DNA of 6,604 bases, taken from Cytophagales bacterium (GTDB lineage Bacteria > Bacteroidota > Bacteroidia > Cytophagales > Cyclobacteriaceae). Location of the stretch: positions 1 through 6,604 of the forward strand of contig JAGUUF010000056.1 of assembly GCA_020063545.1 (NCBI GenBank), in the 5' to 3' direction. The translations under genes were made by a program, and so were the position numbers. This document shows, piece after piece, positions 1 through 6,595 of the stretch (its first letter is position 1; every line of letters starts with the position of its first letter). Under the pieces are notes generated by a model. That model saw only the letters and a list, made by a program, of their open reading frames with translations. It ran no database searches and was not told where the DNA came from.

Positions 1-1250
1 GGTCGAATTGGATAACACCCGACTACTGGCAGGATGTAAAGCCCGTGCAGGATCAAAATGAAATTACCGGTCATGCCGTGCGCGCCATGTACCAATATAC
101 CGGTGCTGCCGATGTAGCAGCAGTTACCGGAAATAAGCAATATGGCAATGCCATGAAAGCTGTTTGGGAAGATGTTGTTTACCGTAACCTGTACATTACC
201 GGAGGCATTGGCTCATCGGGTCGCAATGAAGGCTTTTCGAATGACTATGACCTTCCCAACCTGCAAGCCTATTGCGAAACCTGCGCTTCGGTAGGCATGG
301 TGTTCTGGAACCAGCGCATGAACCGGCTTACCGGTGACGCGAAGTTTATTGATGTGCTTGAACGCAGCCTGTACAATGGCGCACTGGCCGGCTTGTCACT
401 TAGCGGTGATCGGTTCTTTTATGGCAATCCCCTGGCTTCATTTGGCACACATTCCCGCAGAGAGTGGTTCGGAACGGCCTGTTGCCCTGCCAATATTGCC
501 CGGCTAACGGCTTCTGTTGGCGATTATATTTATGCCACCTCAGCAACCGGACTTTGGATAAACCTGTTTATCGGTAATGAAGCGAGCGTTACCATAGGCA
601 AACAGCTCATTCCGGTTTCAATGCAAACAAATTATCCGTGGGATGGAACAGTACAAATCAAAATTGATCCAAAGCAGAAAACAAAATTTGATTTGCATAT
701 CCGGATTCCGGGATGGAGTAAAGGCCAGCCTGTGCCGGGCGACCTGTACCGGTTTAAGAAGTATGCAGGGCAGACCCCTGTTCTGAAACTGAATGGCAAG
801 GAATTAAAATGGGAAGAAGCAAACGGGTACATTACGTTAACCCGCACCTGGCAAAAAGGCGATGTTGTAGAGTTAATGCTGGCAATGCCCGTAAACGAAA
901 TTGTTGCCCATCCGCAAGTGAAACAAAACGAAGATCGGATTGCGCTTCAACGGGGACCGTTGCTGTATTGTGTTGAAGGAGCGGATAACAACGGCCGCGC
1001 GTGGGATTTTATTGTTGGATCGGATACGGAATACAAATCTGTATTCAAAAACGACTTGCTTGGAGGTGTAGTTGCTGTTCAATTTACCGCAACCGGTGTA
1101 ACCGGTGGGGGCGAAGGCGCTGAGGTGAAAAAAATTACCAGGCAGGTTACTGCAATTCCCTACTTTGCGTGGAACAACCGCGGATCAAACGAAATGCAGG
1201 TATGGCTGCCAACAAAAATCAAGGAACTCCGGATAAACCCAGATAATTAA
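1..1250 (+). CDS. GH127/DUF1680 family glycoside hydrolase, beta-L-arabinofuranosidase-like (5' partial)
   Basis: The reading frame is open from nucleotide 3 with no start inside the window; the GTG at 45 is an internal valine, so the gene begins upstream. The visible 415 codons carry the family signature. Taking codon 45 as residue 1: ITGGIGSSG (51-59), a Glu at 62 in RNEGF, YCETC (76-80) and ACCPANIARL (145-154). In the characterised GH127 enzyme HypBA1 the acid/base is Glu322 and the zinc ligands are Glu338, Cys340, Cys417 and Cys418, with Cys417 the nucleophile. Here Glu62 and Glu78 are 16 apart exactly as in HypBA1, followed by Cys80, Cys146 and Cys147, so the site looks intact. By that comparison about 245 N-terminal residues are missing, giving about 660 in total, normal for the family. 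A beta-sandwich C-terminal region follows, ending in VWLPTKIKELRI. The expected activity is release of terminal L-arabinofuranose. GH146 or another DUF1680 specificity is possible. The signal peptide, if any, lies outside the window. Confidence 0.93.
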   Translation, partial: SNWITPDYWQDVKPVQDQNEITGHAVRAMYQYTGAADVAAVTGNKQYGNAMKAVWEDVVYRNLYITGGIGSSGRNEGFSNDYDLPNLQAYCETCASVGMVFWNQRMNRLTGDAKFIDVLERSLYNGALAGLSLSGDRFFYGNPLASFGTHSRREWFGTACCPANIARLTASVGDYIYATSATGLWINLFIGNEASVTIGKQLIPVSMQTNYPWDGTVQIKIDPKQKTKFDLHIRIPGWSKGQPVPGDLYRFKKYAGQTPVLKLNGKELKWEEANGYITLTRTWQKGDVVELMLAMPVNEIVAHPQVKQNEDRIALQRGPLLYCVEGADNNGRAWDFIVGSDTEYKSVFKNDLLGGVVAVQFTATGVTGGGEGAEVKKITRQVTAIPYFAWNNRGSNEMQVWLPTKIKELRINPDN

Positions 1251-1264
1251 CCTGGATACGCGCT

Positions 1265-2380
1265 ATGATGAAATTGATTTCAGCCGGCTGTATGGGTATG
1301 GTAGCCATGGCCCTATGCGCCTGCCGGCACAATACACAGCAAGGTGACATAGCAATTACAACAACTACATATGGTATGATCAATGGTAACGAGGTACAGC
1401 AGTTCACCATCCGCAACCGTTCAGGCATGACGGTAAAGGTACTGAACTATGGCGGCACCATAACCGACATTATTGTGCCCGACCGTAACGGGGAGCCGGG
1501 TAATGTGGTGCTTGGCTTTGATAACCTTGAAGGCTATCTGAAGCCTGAAAACCCCTACTTCGGCTGCCTGGTTGGCCGGTATGCGAACCGAATTGCTAAT
1601 GCACAGTTTTCGCTTAACGGAGAGACCTATAAACTTTCGGCAAATAACAACGGCCATTCCCTTCATGGTGGAAATAAAGGATTTGATAAAGTGATCTGGG
1701 ATGTTCAGATATTGTCAGACAGCAGCCTGCAGATGAAATACCTCAGCCCCGATGGCGAAGAAGGATACCCGGGAAACCTGGCGGTTACGGTAGTGCTTGC
1801 TGTAACTGCCGATAACTCCCTTATCCTCGATTATACGGCCACTACCGATAAGCCAACTCCGGTTAACCTCACCAGTCATTCGTACTTCAATCTTTCTGCC
1901 GGAAAATCGCCAACGATATTGGATCATGAGCTGACCATCCGTTCAGAGAAATTAACGGCCGTAACCGATCAGTTAATTCCAACCGGTAAAGTTGAAGGCA
2001 CGTTGCAGACGGCCTTCGATTTTATTGAGCCCAAACGGGTAGGGGATGATATCGGGAAAGTTCCCGGTGGTTACGACCACAATTACGTTATCCTTCCATC
2101 CGGCAATTCCCCGGAACTGGCCGCCACCTTACACGACCCGCAGAGCGGCCGGACACTTTCCCTATACACCACCGAGCCGGGTATCCAGTTTTACTCCGGC
2201 AACTTCCTTGACGGTACACTGTCAGGAAGGGGAGGGCAGGTATATCAAAAGCATGCAGGCCTTTGCCTGGAACCGCAGCATTTCCCCGATTCGCCCAATC
2301 AGCCGGATTTCCCCAATACTATTCTGCAACCCGGTGAAACCTACCGGCAAACCAGCATCTATACGTTTTCAGCCCGATGA
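1265..2380 (+). CDS. galM: aldose 1-epimerase (mutarotase), predicted lipoprotein
   Basis: 371 residues. Aldose 1-epimerase interconverts alpha and beta anomers of free sugars. Family motifs appear in order: NYGGTITDIIVPD (61-73), GRYANRIA (104-111), LHGG with His134, TSHSYFNL with His205, YDHNYV with Asp271, GIQFYSGNFLDG (306-317) and LCLEPQHFPDSPNQ (333-345) with Glu336. These correspond to the catalytic or binding His96, His170, Asp243 and Glu304 of Lactococcus GalM, so the enzyme should be active. The N-terminus is a short hydrophobic signal ending in L-C-A-C with Cys20 as the likely lipidation site. Arg-His follows Cys20 and no acidic surface-export signal is evident, which favours the periplasmic face of a membrane. 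Two ATGs are adjacent (1265, 1268); the first is chosen, and neither has a clear Shine-Dalgarno. The gene lies 14 nt after the GH127 stop and overlaps the next start by 4 nt, suggesting one operon in which it equilibrates sugars released by the neighbouring hydrolases. Confidence 0.95.
   Translation: MMKLISAGCMGMVAMALCACRHNTQQGDIAITTTTYGMINGNEVQQFTIRNRSGMTVKVLNYGGTITDIIVPDRNGEPGNVVLGFDNLEGYLKPENPYFGCLVGRYANRIANAQFSLNGETYKLSANNNGHSLHGGNKGFDKVIWDVQILSDSSLQMKYLSPDGEEGYPGNLAVTVVLAVTADNSLILDYTATTDKPTPVNLTSHSYFNLSAGKSPTILDHELTIRSEKLTAVTDQLIPTGKVEGTLQTAFDFIEPKRVGDDIGKVPGGYDHNYVILPSGNSPELAATLHDPQSGRTLSLYTTEPGIQFYSGNFLDGTLSGRGGQVYQKHAGLCLEPQHFPDSPNQPDFPNTILQPGETYRQTSIYTFSAR
2377..2380 (+). promoter_or_regulatory. 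ATGA stop/start overlap, likely translational coupling
   Basis: The TGA that ends the mutarotase shares bases with the ATG of the next gene in a 4-nt ATGA overlap. A second in-frame ATG follows at 2380. Either start leaves the signal peptide intact. The overlap indicates co-transcription, and termination-reinitiation is the likely way the downstream protein is translated. No promoter could lie between these genes. Confidence 0.75.
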
Positions 2381-5181
2381 TGCGGTATAACAAACTTGTT
2401 CTTACGTACTTACTTTGGCTAATCTGTGATTCAGGTCAGGCACAAAACATCCGTGAGTTGCAAACCGATAATACCCGGGTAACCGGTTGTTCTGACTTTT
2501 CGCTTAGCTGGAGCTTTGCTGTACCCTTACTTGAATTTTCAGTAAACGGAAAAGTTTACTCGTCTGATCAACAACACCCGCTGAGTTTGACGGTAACGGA
2601 TAAGCAGTATGACAGCCTGGGCTTCCGGTGTAAAATCGTCTTTGCCAATAACTCGAAAGATACCCTTAGCCTCAGCAACGTTGTTCCCTTTGGCAGTTCA
2701 GGTAAAGAAGCGGTTATTACCGGCAAAGGCAACCACCCGCTGTCGCGAACGCATCTTTTCCTTCCGGGTAAGTTGTCTGTAAACGTAATCGTGCCAGATA
2801 ATGCCTGGAACCTCGGCTACTCAGGCTTACGACTGGATGCAGATCATGGCTTGTTCGGACTAACCAGGCGCGACCCCGATTCTTTTGTTAAGGCTACACG
2901 CAGGCGGTTTGAGACCATCATCCTCCCCGGAGGATCAGTCACGTATTTCCTGTATGCCGATGTGTACCGGGGCACCTGGCAGGATGGCCTGAAAGAAGTG
3001 TTTCAGAACAGGTACCTGTACGACCTGAAATCGTTTGATGATAAACTATTTAAACGCATTGACCTTCAGTGGATTAAAAAATCCTACGTTATGCATTTAA
3101 TGATGGCTTGGGATAAAGACTATTACGATTACAAAACCGGCCTGTTTAACTGGAGACGGTTCCAGGAACGTGGCCGGAAGTTATACGGTGGCGATGATGT
3201 CATCTGCCTCTGGCCAACGTGGCCAACCCTGGGGCTCGACCAGCGCAATCAATTCGATATGTACCGCGATTTGCCCGGTGGACTTCCAAAACTGCGACAA
3301 CTGGCGGACTCGCTGCGCAGCAATGGCACCAAATTTTTCATTGCCTACAACCCGTGGGATGAAAGCACCCGGAGCGAAGGGCACCTGCAGGGCCTGGCAG
3401 AACTAATCAGGGAAACCTCGGCCGATGGCGTGGTACTGGATACCAAAGGAGAGTCGAGCAGGGAACTGCAGGAAGCTGCCGATGCGGTTAAACCGGGGGT
3501 AGTCATGTACAGCGAGGGGATGGCTGTGCCGAAGGATATGCCCGGCATCATCAGCGGACGTGTGCACAACGCGTTGTACTATCCGCCCATGTTAAACCTG
3601 AACAAACTTATCCGGCCCGACTTTTCCATTTTTCGGGTGGCCGAAGTGTTTAAAGAACCTATAAAACGCGAGTACGCTGTGGCGTTCTTTAACGGGTACG
3701 GCACCGAAATAAACCAGTTTGCTCCCGGCCACCCGGAATGGGAGGAGGAGCAATACAGGTTTCTTGGCCGCACCACCCGCATCCTGCGCGAGAACAATTC
3801 AGCGTTTACTTCTTTTAACTGGACGCCCCTGGTGCCAACCCTGCGCGACAGCATTTGGGTAAATCAATGGCCGGCCCGCGACATCAGCATATACACCGTT
3901 TTCAGGCCAAAGAAAACCCTCTTTACTATTTTTAGTCTAAAGCCTGAAGGCTATAAAGGCGCTTTAATTGAAATTGACCAGGAGTCTGGCTATCACTACG
4001 TTGACCTGTGGAACCATGAAGAAGTTGTTCCGATAGTCGTAGATAACAGGTTATATGCTCAGGTAAAACTTGAAGCGTTTAATAGTTATGACTTGGGAAC
4101 TAACAATGAAGGCTCGGTTGGCTGCATTGCAAAATTGCCACATGTGCTACGGGTTTCTTACCGGAACAATCACCTTAGCATTGAAGCCGGTAAGGGAACA
4201 GAAATCCGGTTATGGACTGGTAATCCGGCTTATGGAAAGACCTATGAATCCTTACCACGAAGTACACACGATTTATTCCTTCCAGATCACATTGGCCGTT
4301 ACGAAGGAAAACTGGTTATCCAGCTTTTTGATGGCGATGAACTGGCCGATGAACGAATAATCGAACTCAGGCCTGGCACACCCAGGCTTATCAGCAAGGT
4401 GCAATATACTGAACCACCTGCCGAAAAGCCTTCCGGCATGGTACGAATTCCGGCCGGCAGGTTTAGTTTTAACACCACGCATGGCGATGCCTTTATTCCG
4501 TACCCGGAAGAAGGAGAGGGGGAGAAGGTTGCCATGAAATCCTTTTGGATGGACCGCACACCGGTAACCAACAGGCAATTCAGGGAGTTTCTTCAGGCTA
4601 CCGGCTACCGGCCTTCCGATACAGCCAACTTCCTTAAGCATTGGAGAAAGGGCAGCATTCCGCCCGGTGAAGAAAACTTCCCGGTAGTATATGTTTCCTA
4701 TGAAGATGCCCAGGCCTACGCGGCATGGGCAGGAAAGCGGTTGCCCACTGAACTGGAGTGGCAGTATGCTGCCCAAACTGAAAAGGGCAATGAATGGCCG
4801 TGGCGACAAACCCGCCCGGTAGTACGCAAGGCCCAATTCGTAACCGAAACCCTTACGGTAACAGCTATTGAAGGCATTAACCCGCGCAATGCCAACCTGG
4901 GCGATGGAAAACCGTATGCGGTAGGTAAATATCCGAGAGGCGCCAATCCTTACGGTTTGCTCGACCTTTCAGGATGTGTTTGGCAGCTGACCAACGACCT
5001 GTACGAAAGCGGCAGCTACCGGTATGTTATAATGAAGGGCGGCAGTTATTTCAAACCCTCATCCAGTTGGTGGTACGTGCAAGGCGGGCCGCGCGAACTC
5101 CATTACCGCCAGGCGCTGCTCAGGGTATCGCAGGGCTTTGAACGCAACGCAACCGTAGGTTTCAGATGTGTGAAAGATTGA
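2377..5181 (+). CDS. secreted glycoside-hydrolase-like TIM-barrel protein fused to a C-terminal FGE/SUMF1-fold domain
   Basis: 934 residues. Residues 1-22 form a Sec signal (Arg3, Lys6, hydrophobic LVLTYLLWLIC, cleavage after GQA), so the protein is exported. Residues 25-200 look beta-rich. Residues 230-500 look like a TIM barrel with strand-like segments YVMHLMMAWD, DVICLWPTWP, KFFIAYNPWD, ADGVVLDTKGES and GVVMYSEGMA. Asp355 and Glu380 sit at the ends of presumed strands 4 and 5, where many retaining hydrolases keep nucleophile and acid/base; this is inference. The glycoside hydrolase family was not recognised. Residues 500-580 and 590-668 look like beta-sandwich modules. Residues 686-934 are an FGE-sulfatase fold: SGMVRIPAGRF, FWMDRTPVTNRQFREFL, PVVYVSYEDAQAYAAWAGKRLPTELEW, GLLDLSGCVWQLTND, MKGGSY and TVGFRCV. 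The cysteines that bind copper in true FGE are replaced (Lys893, Trp898 by alignment), so sulfatase activation is unlikely and a binding role is plausible. Operon context points to glycan breakdown. Confidence 0.85.
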   Translation: MMRYNKLVLTYLLWLICDSGQAQNIRELQTDNTRVTGCSDFSLSWSFAVPLLEFSVNGKVYSSDQQHPLSLTVTDKQYDSLGFRCKIVFANNSKDTLSLSNVVPFGSSGKEAVITGKGNHPLSRTHLFLPGKLSVNVIVPDNAWNLGYSGLRLDADHGLFGLTRRDPDSFVKATRRRFETIILPGGSVTYFLYADVYRGTWQDGLKEVFQNRYLYDLKSFDDKLFKRIDLQWIKKSYVMHLMMAWDKDYYDYKTGLFNWRRFQERGRKLYGGDDVICLWPTWPTLGLDQRNQFDMYRDLPGGLPKLRQLADSLRSNGTKFFIAYNPWDESTRSEGHLQGLAELIRETSADGVVLDTKGESSRELQEAADAVKPGVVMYSEGMAVPKDMPGIISGRVHNALYYPPMLNLNKLIRPDFSIFRVAEVFKEPIKREYAVAFFNGYGTEINQFAPGHPEWEEEQYRFLGRTTRILRENNSAFTSFNWTPLVPTLRDSIWVNQWPARDISIYTVFRPKKTLFTIFSLKPEGYKGALIEIDQESGYHYVDLWNHEEVVPIVVDNRLYAQVKLEAFNSYDLGTNNEGSVGCIAKLPHVLRVSYRNNHLSIEAGKGTEIRLWTGNPAYGKTYESLPRSTHDLFLPDHIGRYEGKLVIQLFDGDELADERIIELRPGTPRLISKVQYTEPPAEKPSGMVRIPAGRFSFNTTHGDAFIPYPEEGEGEKVAMKSFWMDRTPVTNRQFREFLQATGYRPSDTANFLKHWRKGSIPPGEENFPVVYVSYEDAQAYAAWAGKRLPTELEWQYAAQTEKGNEWPWRQTRPVVRKAQFVTETLTVTAIEGINPRNANLGDGKPYAVGKYPRGANPYGLLDLSGCVWQLTNDLYESGSYRYVIMKGGSYFKPSSSWWYVQGGPRELHYRQALLRVSQGFERNATVGFRCVKD

Positions 5182-5188
5182 TTACGTT

Positions 5189-5193
5189 GAGGG
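5189..5193 (+). promoter_or_regulatory. Shine-Dalgarno-like GAGGG that favours the GTG start of the PLD gene
   Basis: GAGGG lies 7 nt before the GTG at 5201, the usual spacing for a ribosome binding site, and 19 nt before the alternative in-frame ATG at 5213. This favours GTG 5201, although many Bacteroidota genes do not rely on such sites and the ATG cannot be excluded. An in-frame TGA at 5171 limits any upstream extension. Confidence 0.45.
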
Positions 5194-5200
5194 CAGCATC

Positions 5201-6373
5201 GTGCTGAACCGTATGGCCGATCCCAACGCCTCTTACTTTTTATATAATTCCGCACGGCTAATCAGGGGTGGTGCGGAGTATTTCAACTTACTTGAAAACC
5301 TCATCGACCATGCAACACATTCGGTTTACCTGCAAACCTATATTTATGATGATGATGAAACCGGCAGGCGGGTTGCTGATGCCCTGAAACGGGCGGCAGG
5401 CCGGGGCGTGTACGTGCACCTGCTGGTTGACGGCTACGCATCACAAAACCTTTCCCGCGTATTTATCGGGCAACTGACAGCAGACGGTGTGCATTTCCGG
5501 TTTTTTGAACCGTTGTTCAAAAGCCGCTATTTTTATTTTGGCCGCAGGCTTCACCACAAAGTGCTGGTGGTTGACGGCCGGTACGGTGTAGTTGGCGGGC
5601 TTAACATCAGCAACCGCTACAACGATACGGTTGAACATAAAGCCTGGCTCGACTGGGCGGTATGTGTTGAAGGCGAAGCAGCCGGTGCCCTGTATAACAT
5701 TTGCGCGTCCAGATCAATATCACCCTGGCGATTGAAAGGTGTGGATATAAAGCCTGCACCGCCATACCAGCTGCCTGCAGAGGCTTGCCCGGTTCGCGTA
5801 CGCGCCAACGACTGGGTGCGGGCTAAGCGGGAGATTACCCGCAGCTATATTGAAATGTTCGACCAGGCCAAGTACCAGGTTATCATCATGTCAAGCTACT
5901 TCATTCCCGGGCGCCAGATAAGGCGGCATATGGAAAGGGCCGTAAAGCGTGGGGTACGCATCCGGGTAATTGTTGCCGGCATTTCGGATGTACGGATTGC
6001 CAAGCATGCCGAGCGCTTTATGTACCGATGGTTGTTCAAACTGGGAGTGGAAGTTTACGAATATCATAAGAATGTATTGCACGCGAAAATATCCACGTAC
6101 GACCGCAAATGGGTAACTATTGGTTCATATAACGTAAACGAAATCAGCGAAAAAGCCAGCGTTGAACTAAACCTTGACGTTTTTGATAAAACCTTTGCTT
6201 CCGAAGTGGAAACCCGGCTGGTTGAGATTATGATGAACGACTGCGTTCGTGTTACCGATGAAGAGCTAAACCATAAGTTTGCGCCAGTACAACGGGCTGT
6301 TCAGTGGGGGGCTTATGTTGTTATCCGTACGTTGCTGGTACTGTTCACGTTTTACTTCAGACACCGGGAGTAA
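5201..6373 (+). CDS. phospholipase D family protein, cardiolipin synthase-like, with C-terminal membrane anchor
   Basis: 390 residues from GTG 5201, or 386 from ATG 5213. Two HKD motifs define the phospholipase D superfamily: His118-x-Lys120-x4-Asp125 followed by Gly132-Gly133-Leu-Asn, and His294-x-Lys296-x4-Asp301 followed by GSYN (308-311). Both are complete, so the two-lobed active site with its phosphohistidine intermediate should work. Overall order and length (YLQTYIYDDDETG near the start, SSYFIPGRQIRR opening the second lobe) match ClsB-type cardiolipin synthases, which condense phosphatidylglycerol with another phospholipid at the inner membrane. There is no N-terminal membrane pair as in ClsA. 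Instead, about residues 371-386 (AYVVIRTLLVLFTFYF) form a single C-terminal hydrophobic segment followed by RHRE, suggesting a tail anchor with the catalytic lobes cytoplasmic. A nuclease or other phosphodiesterase is the main alternative. The gene follows the glycan genes by 19 nt on the same strand and may be co-transcribed, but no functional link is evident. Confidence 0.9.
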   Translation: MLNRMADPNASYFLYNSARLIRGGAEYFNLLENLIDHATHSVYLQTYIYDDDETGRRVADALKRAAGRGVYVHLLVDGYASQNLSRVFIGQLTADGVHFRFFEPLFKSRYFYFGRRLHHKVLVVDGRYGVVGGLNISNRYNDTVEHKAWLDWAVCVEGEAAGALYNICASRSISPWRLKGVDIKPAPPYQLPAEACPVRVRANDWVRAKREITRSYIEMFDQAKYQVIIMSSYFIPGRQIRRHMERAVKRGVRIRVIVAGISDVRIAKHAERFMYRWLFKLGVEVYEYHKNVLHAKISTYDRKWVTIGSYNVNEISEKASVELNLDVFDKTFASEVETRLVEIMMNDCVRVTDEELNHKFAPVQRAVQWGAYVVIRTLLVLFTFYFRHRE

Positions 6374-6388
6374 GGATGCCTGATTTAT

Positions 6389-6416
6389 TATTTAACATAA
6401 TATAAATTATATAACT
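6389..6416 (-). repeat. AT-rich repeat copy 1 (inverted relative to copies 2 and 3)
   Basis: Read on the minus strand it begins AGTTATATAATTT and ends TTATGTTAAATA. It pairs with copy 2: 12 matching bases, a 2-versus-1 base difference, then 11 matching bases, around a 26-nt spacer. It also matches copy 3 over 13 bases and then 11 of 12 bases around a 3-4 nt variable centre. Transcribed, copies 1 and 2 would form a long, nearly perfect hairpin of AU pairs just after the PLD stop, which could mark the 3' end of the transcript, but the stem is AU-only and no T-run follows. Confidence 0.8.
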
Positions 6417-6442
6417 CTTGCCGAGCTAAGTTCCTGACCCGC

Positions 6443-6466
6443 AGTTATATAATCATATTATGTTAA
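6443..6466 (+). repeat. AT-rich repeat copy 2
   Basis: It begins AGTTATATAAT and ends ATATTATGTTAA, and is the right arm of the inverted pair with copy 1. It is preceded by CCCGC; copy 3 is preceded by a similar CCGCAC, so the similarity may extend slightly outside the AT core. Confidence 0.8.
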
Positions 6467-6472
6467 CCATCT

Positions 6473-6506
6473 GGCGCCAACCATTTCGCATATCCTTGCA
6501 GGCGCC
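6473..6506. repeat. GGCGCC pair, possible small hairpin
   Basis: Two GGCGCC hexamers (6473-6478 and 6501-6506) are separated by 22 nt. Each is palindromic, so they can pair with each other. CATCTGG precedes the first copy (its last two bases are the GG of the hexamer) and follows the second, so this is also a short direct repeat. A run of five more G and then TTTTA follows. It could be a weak terminator or just chance; the stem is only about 6 bp. Confidence 0.3.
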
Positions 6507-6566
6507 ATCTGGGGGTTTTAGGCTTCGTATTCAAGTTCTGGATTGTTTCGCACAGGCCAGCCGCAC

Positions 6567-6595
6567 AGTTATATAATTTGACGTTATATTAAATA
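6567..6595 (+). repeat. AT-rich repeat copy 3
   Basis: It begins AGTTATATAATTT and ends TTATATTAAATA. Compared with the reverse complement of copy 1 it differs at one base in the right half plus a 4-nt versus 3-nt centre, so it is closer to copy 1 than copy 2 is at its outer edge. Copies 1 and 3 thus bracket about 207 nt as terminal inverted repeats. Confidence 0.75.

Noticed and set aside
45..47. GTG as the start of the GH127 gene
   Set aside because: The frame is open to the window edge with family-like sequence upstream, and family length requires about 245 more N-terminal residues beyond the window edge.
2046..2390. 114-codon + strand frame overlapping the end of the mutarotase
   Set aside because: It overlaps the conserved mutarotase C-terminus, including the catalytic Glu region, in another frame, and its Pro/Arg/Ser-rich translation has no family resemblance.
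4273..4836. 187-codon open frame on the minus strand inside the FGE-fold domain
   Set aside because: It lies wholly antisense to a well-supported domain, shows no recognisable motif, and is explained by the codon bias of the sense gene.
4432..5178. Diversity-generating retroelement target, because the FGE/C-type-lectin fold is used by such proteins
   Set aside because: There is no adenine-linked variable-repeat pattern near the C-terminus, and no reverse transcriptase or template repeat in the window.
6306..6311. Run of six G near the 3' end of the PLD gene as a phase-variation tract
   Set aside because: It is short, falls at ordinary Trp-Gly codons, and the frame on both sides matches one continuous protein.
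6410..6450. Integron attC site suggested by ATATAAC ... GTTATAT ends
   Set aside because: The ends each miss the RYYYAAC / GTTRRRY consensus by one base, there is no inner paired L-box, and no integrase or cassette-like gene is visible.
6542..6580. Bacteroidota promoter around TATAATTTG
   Set aside because: The -7 element TAnnTTTG is not matched with correct spacing and no TTTG lies about 19-21 nt upstream.
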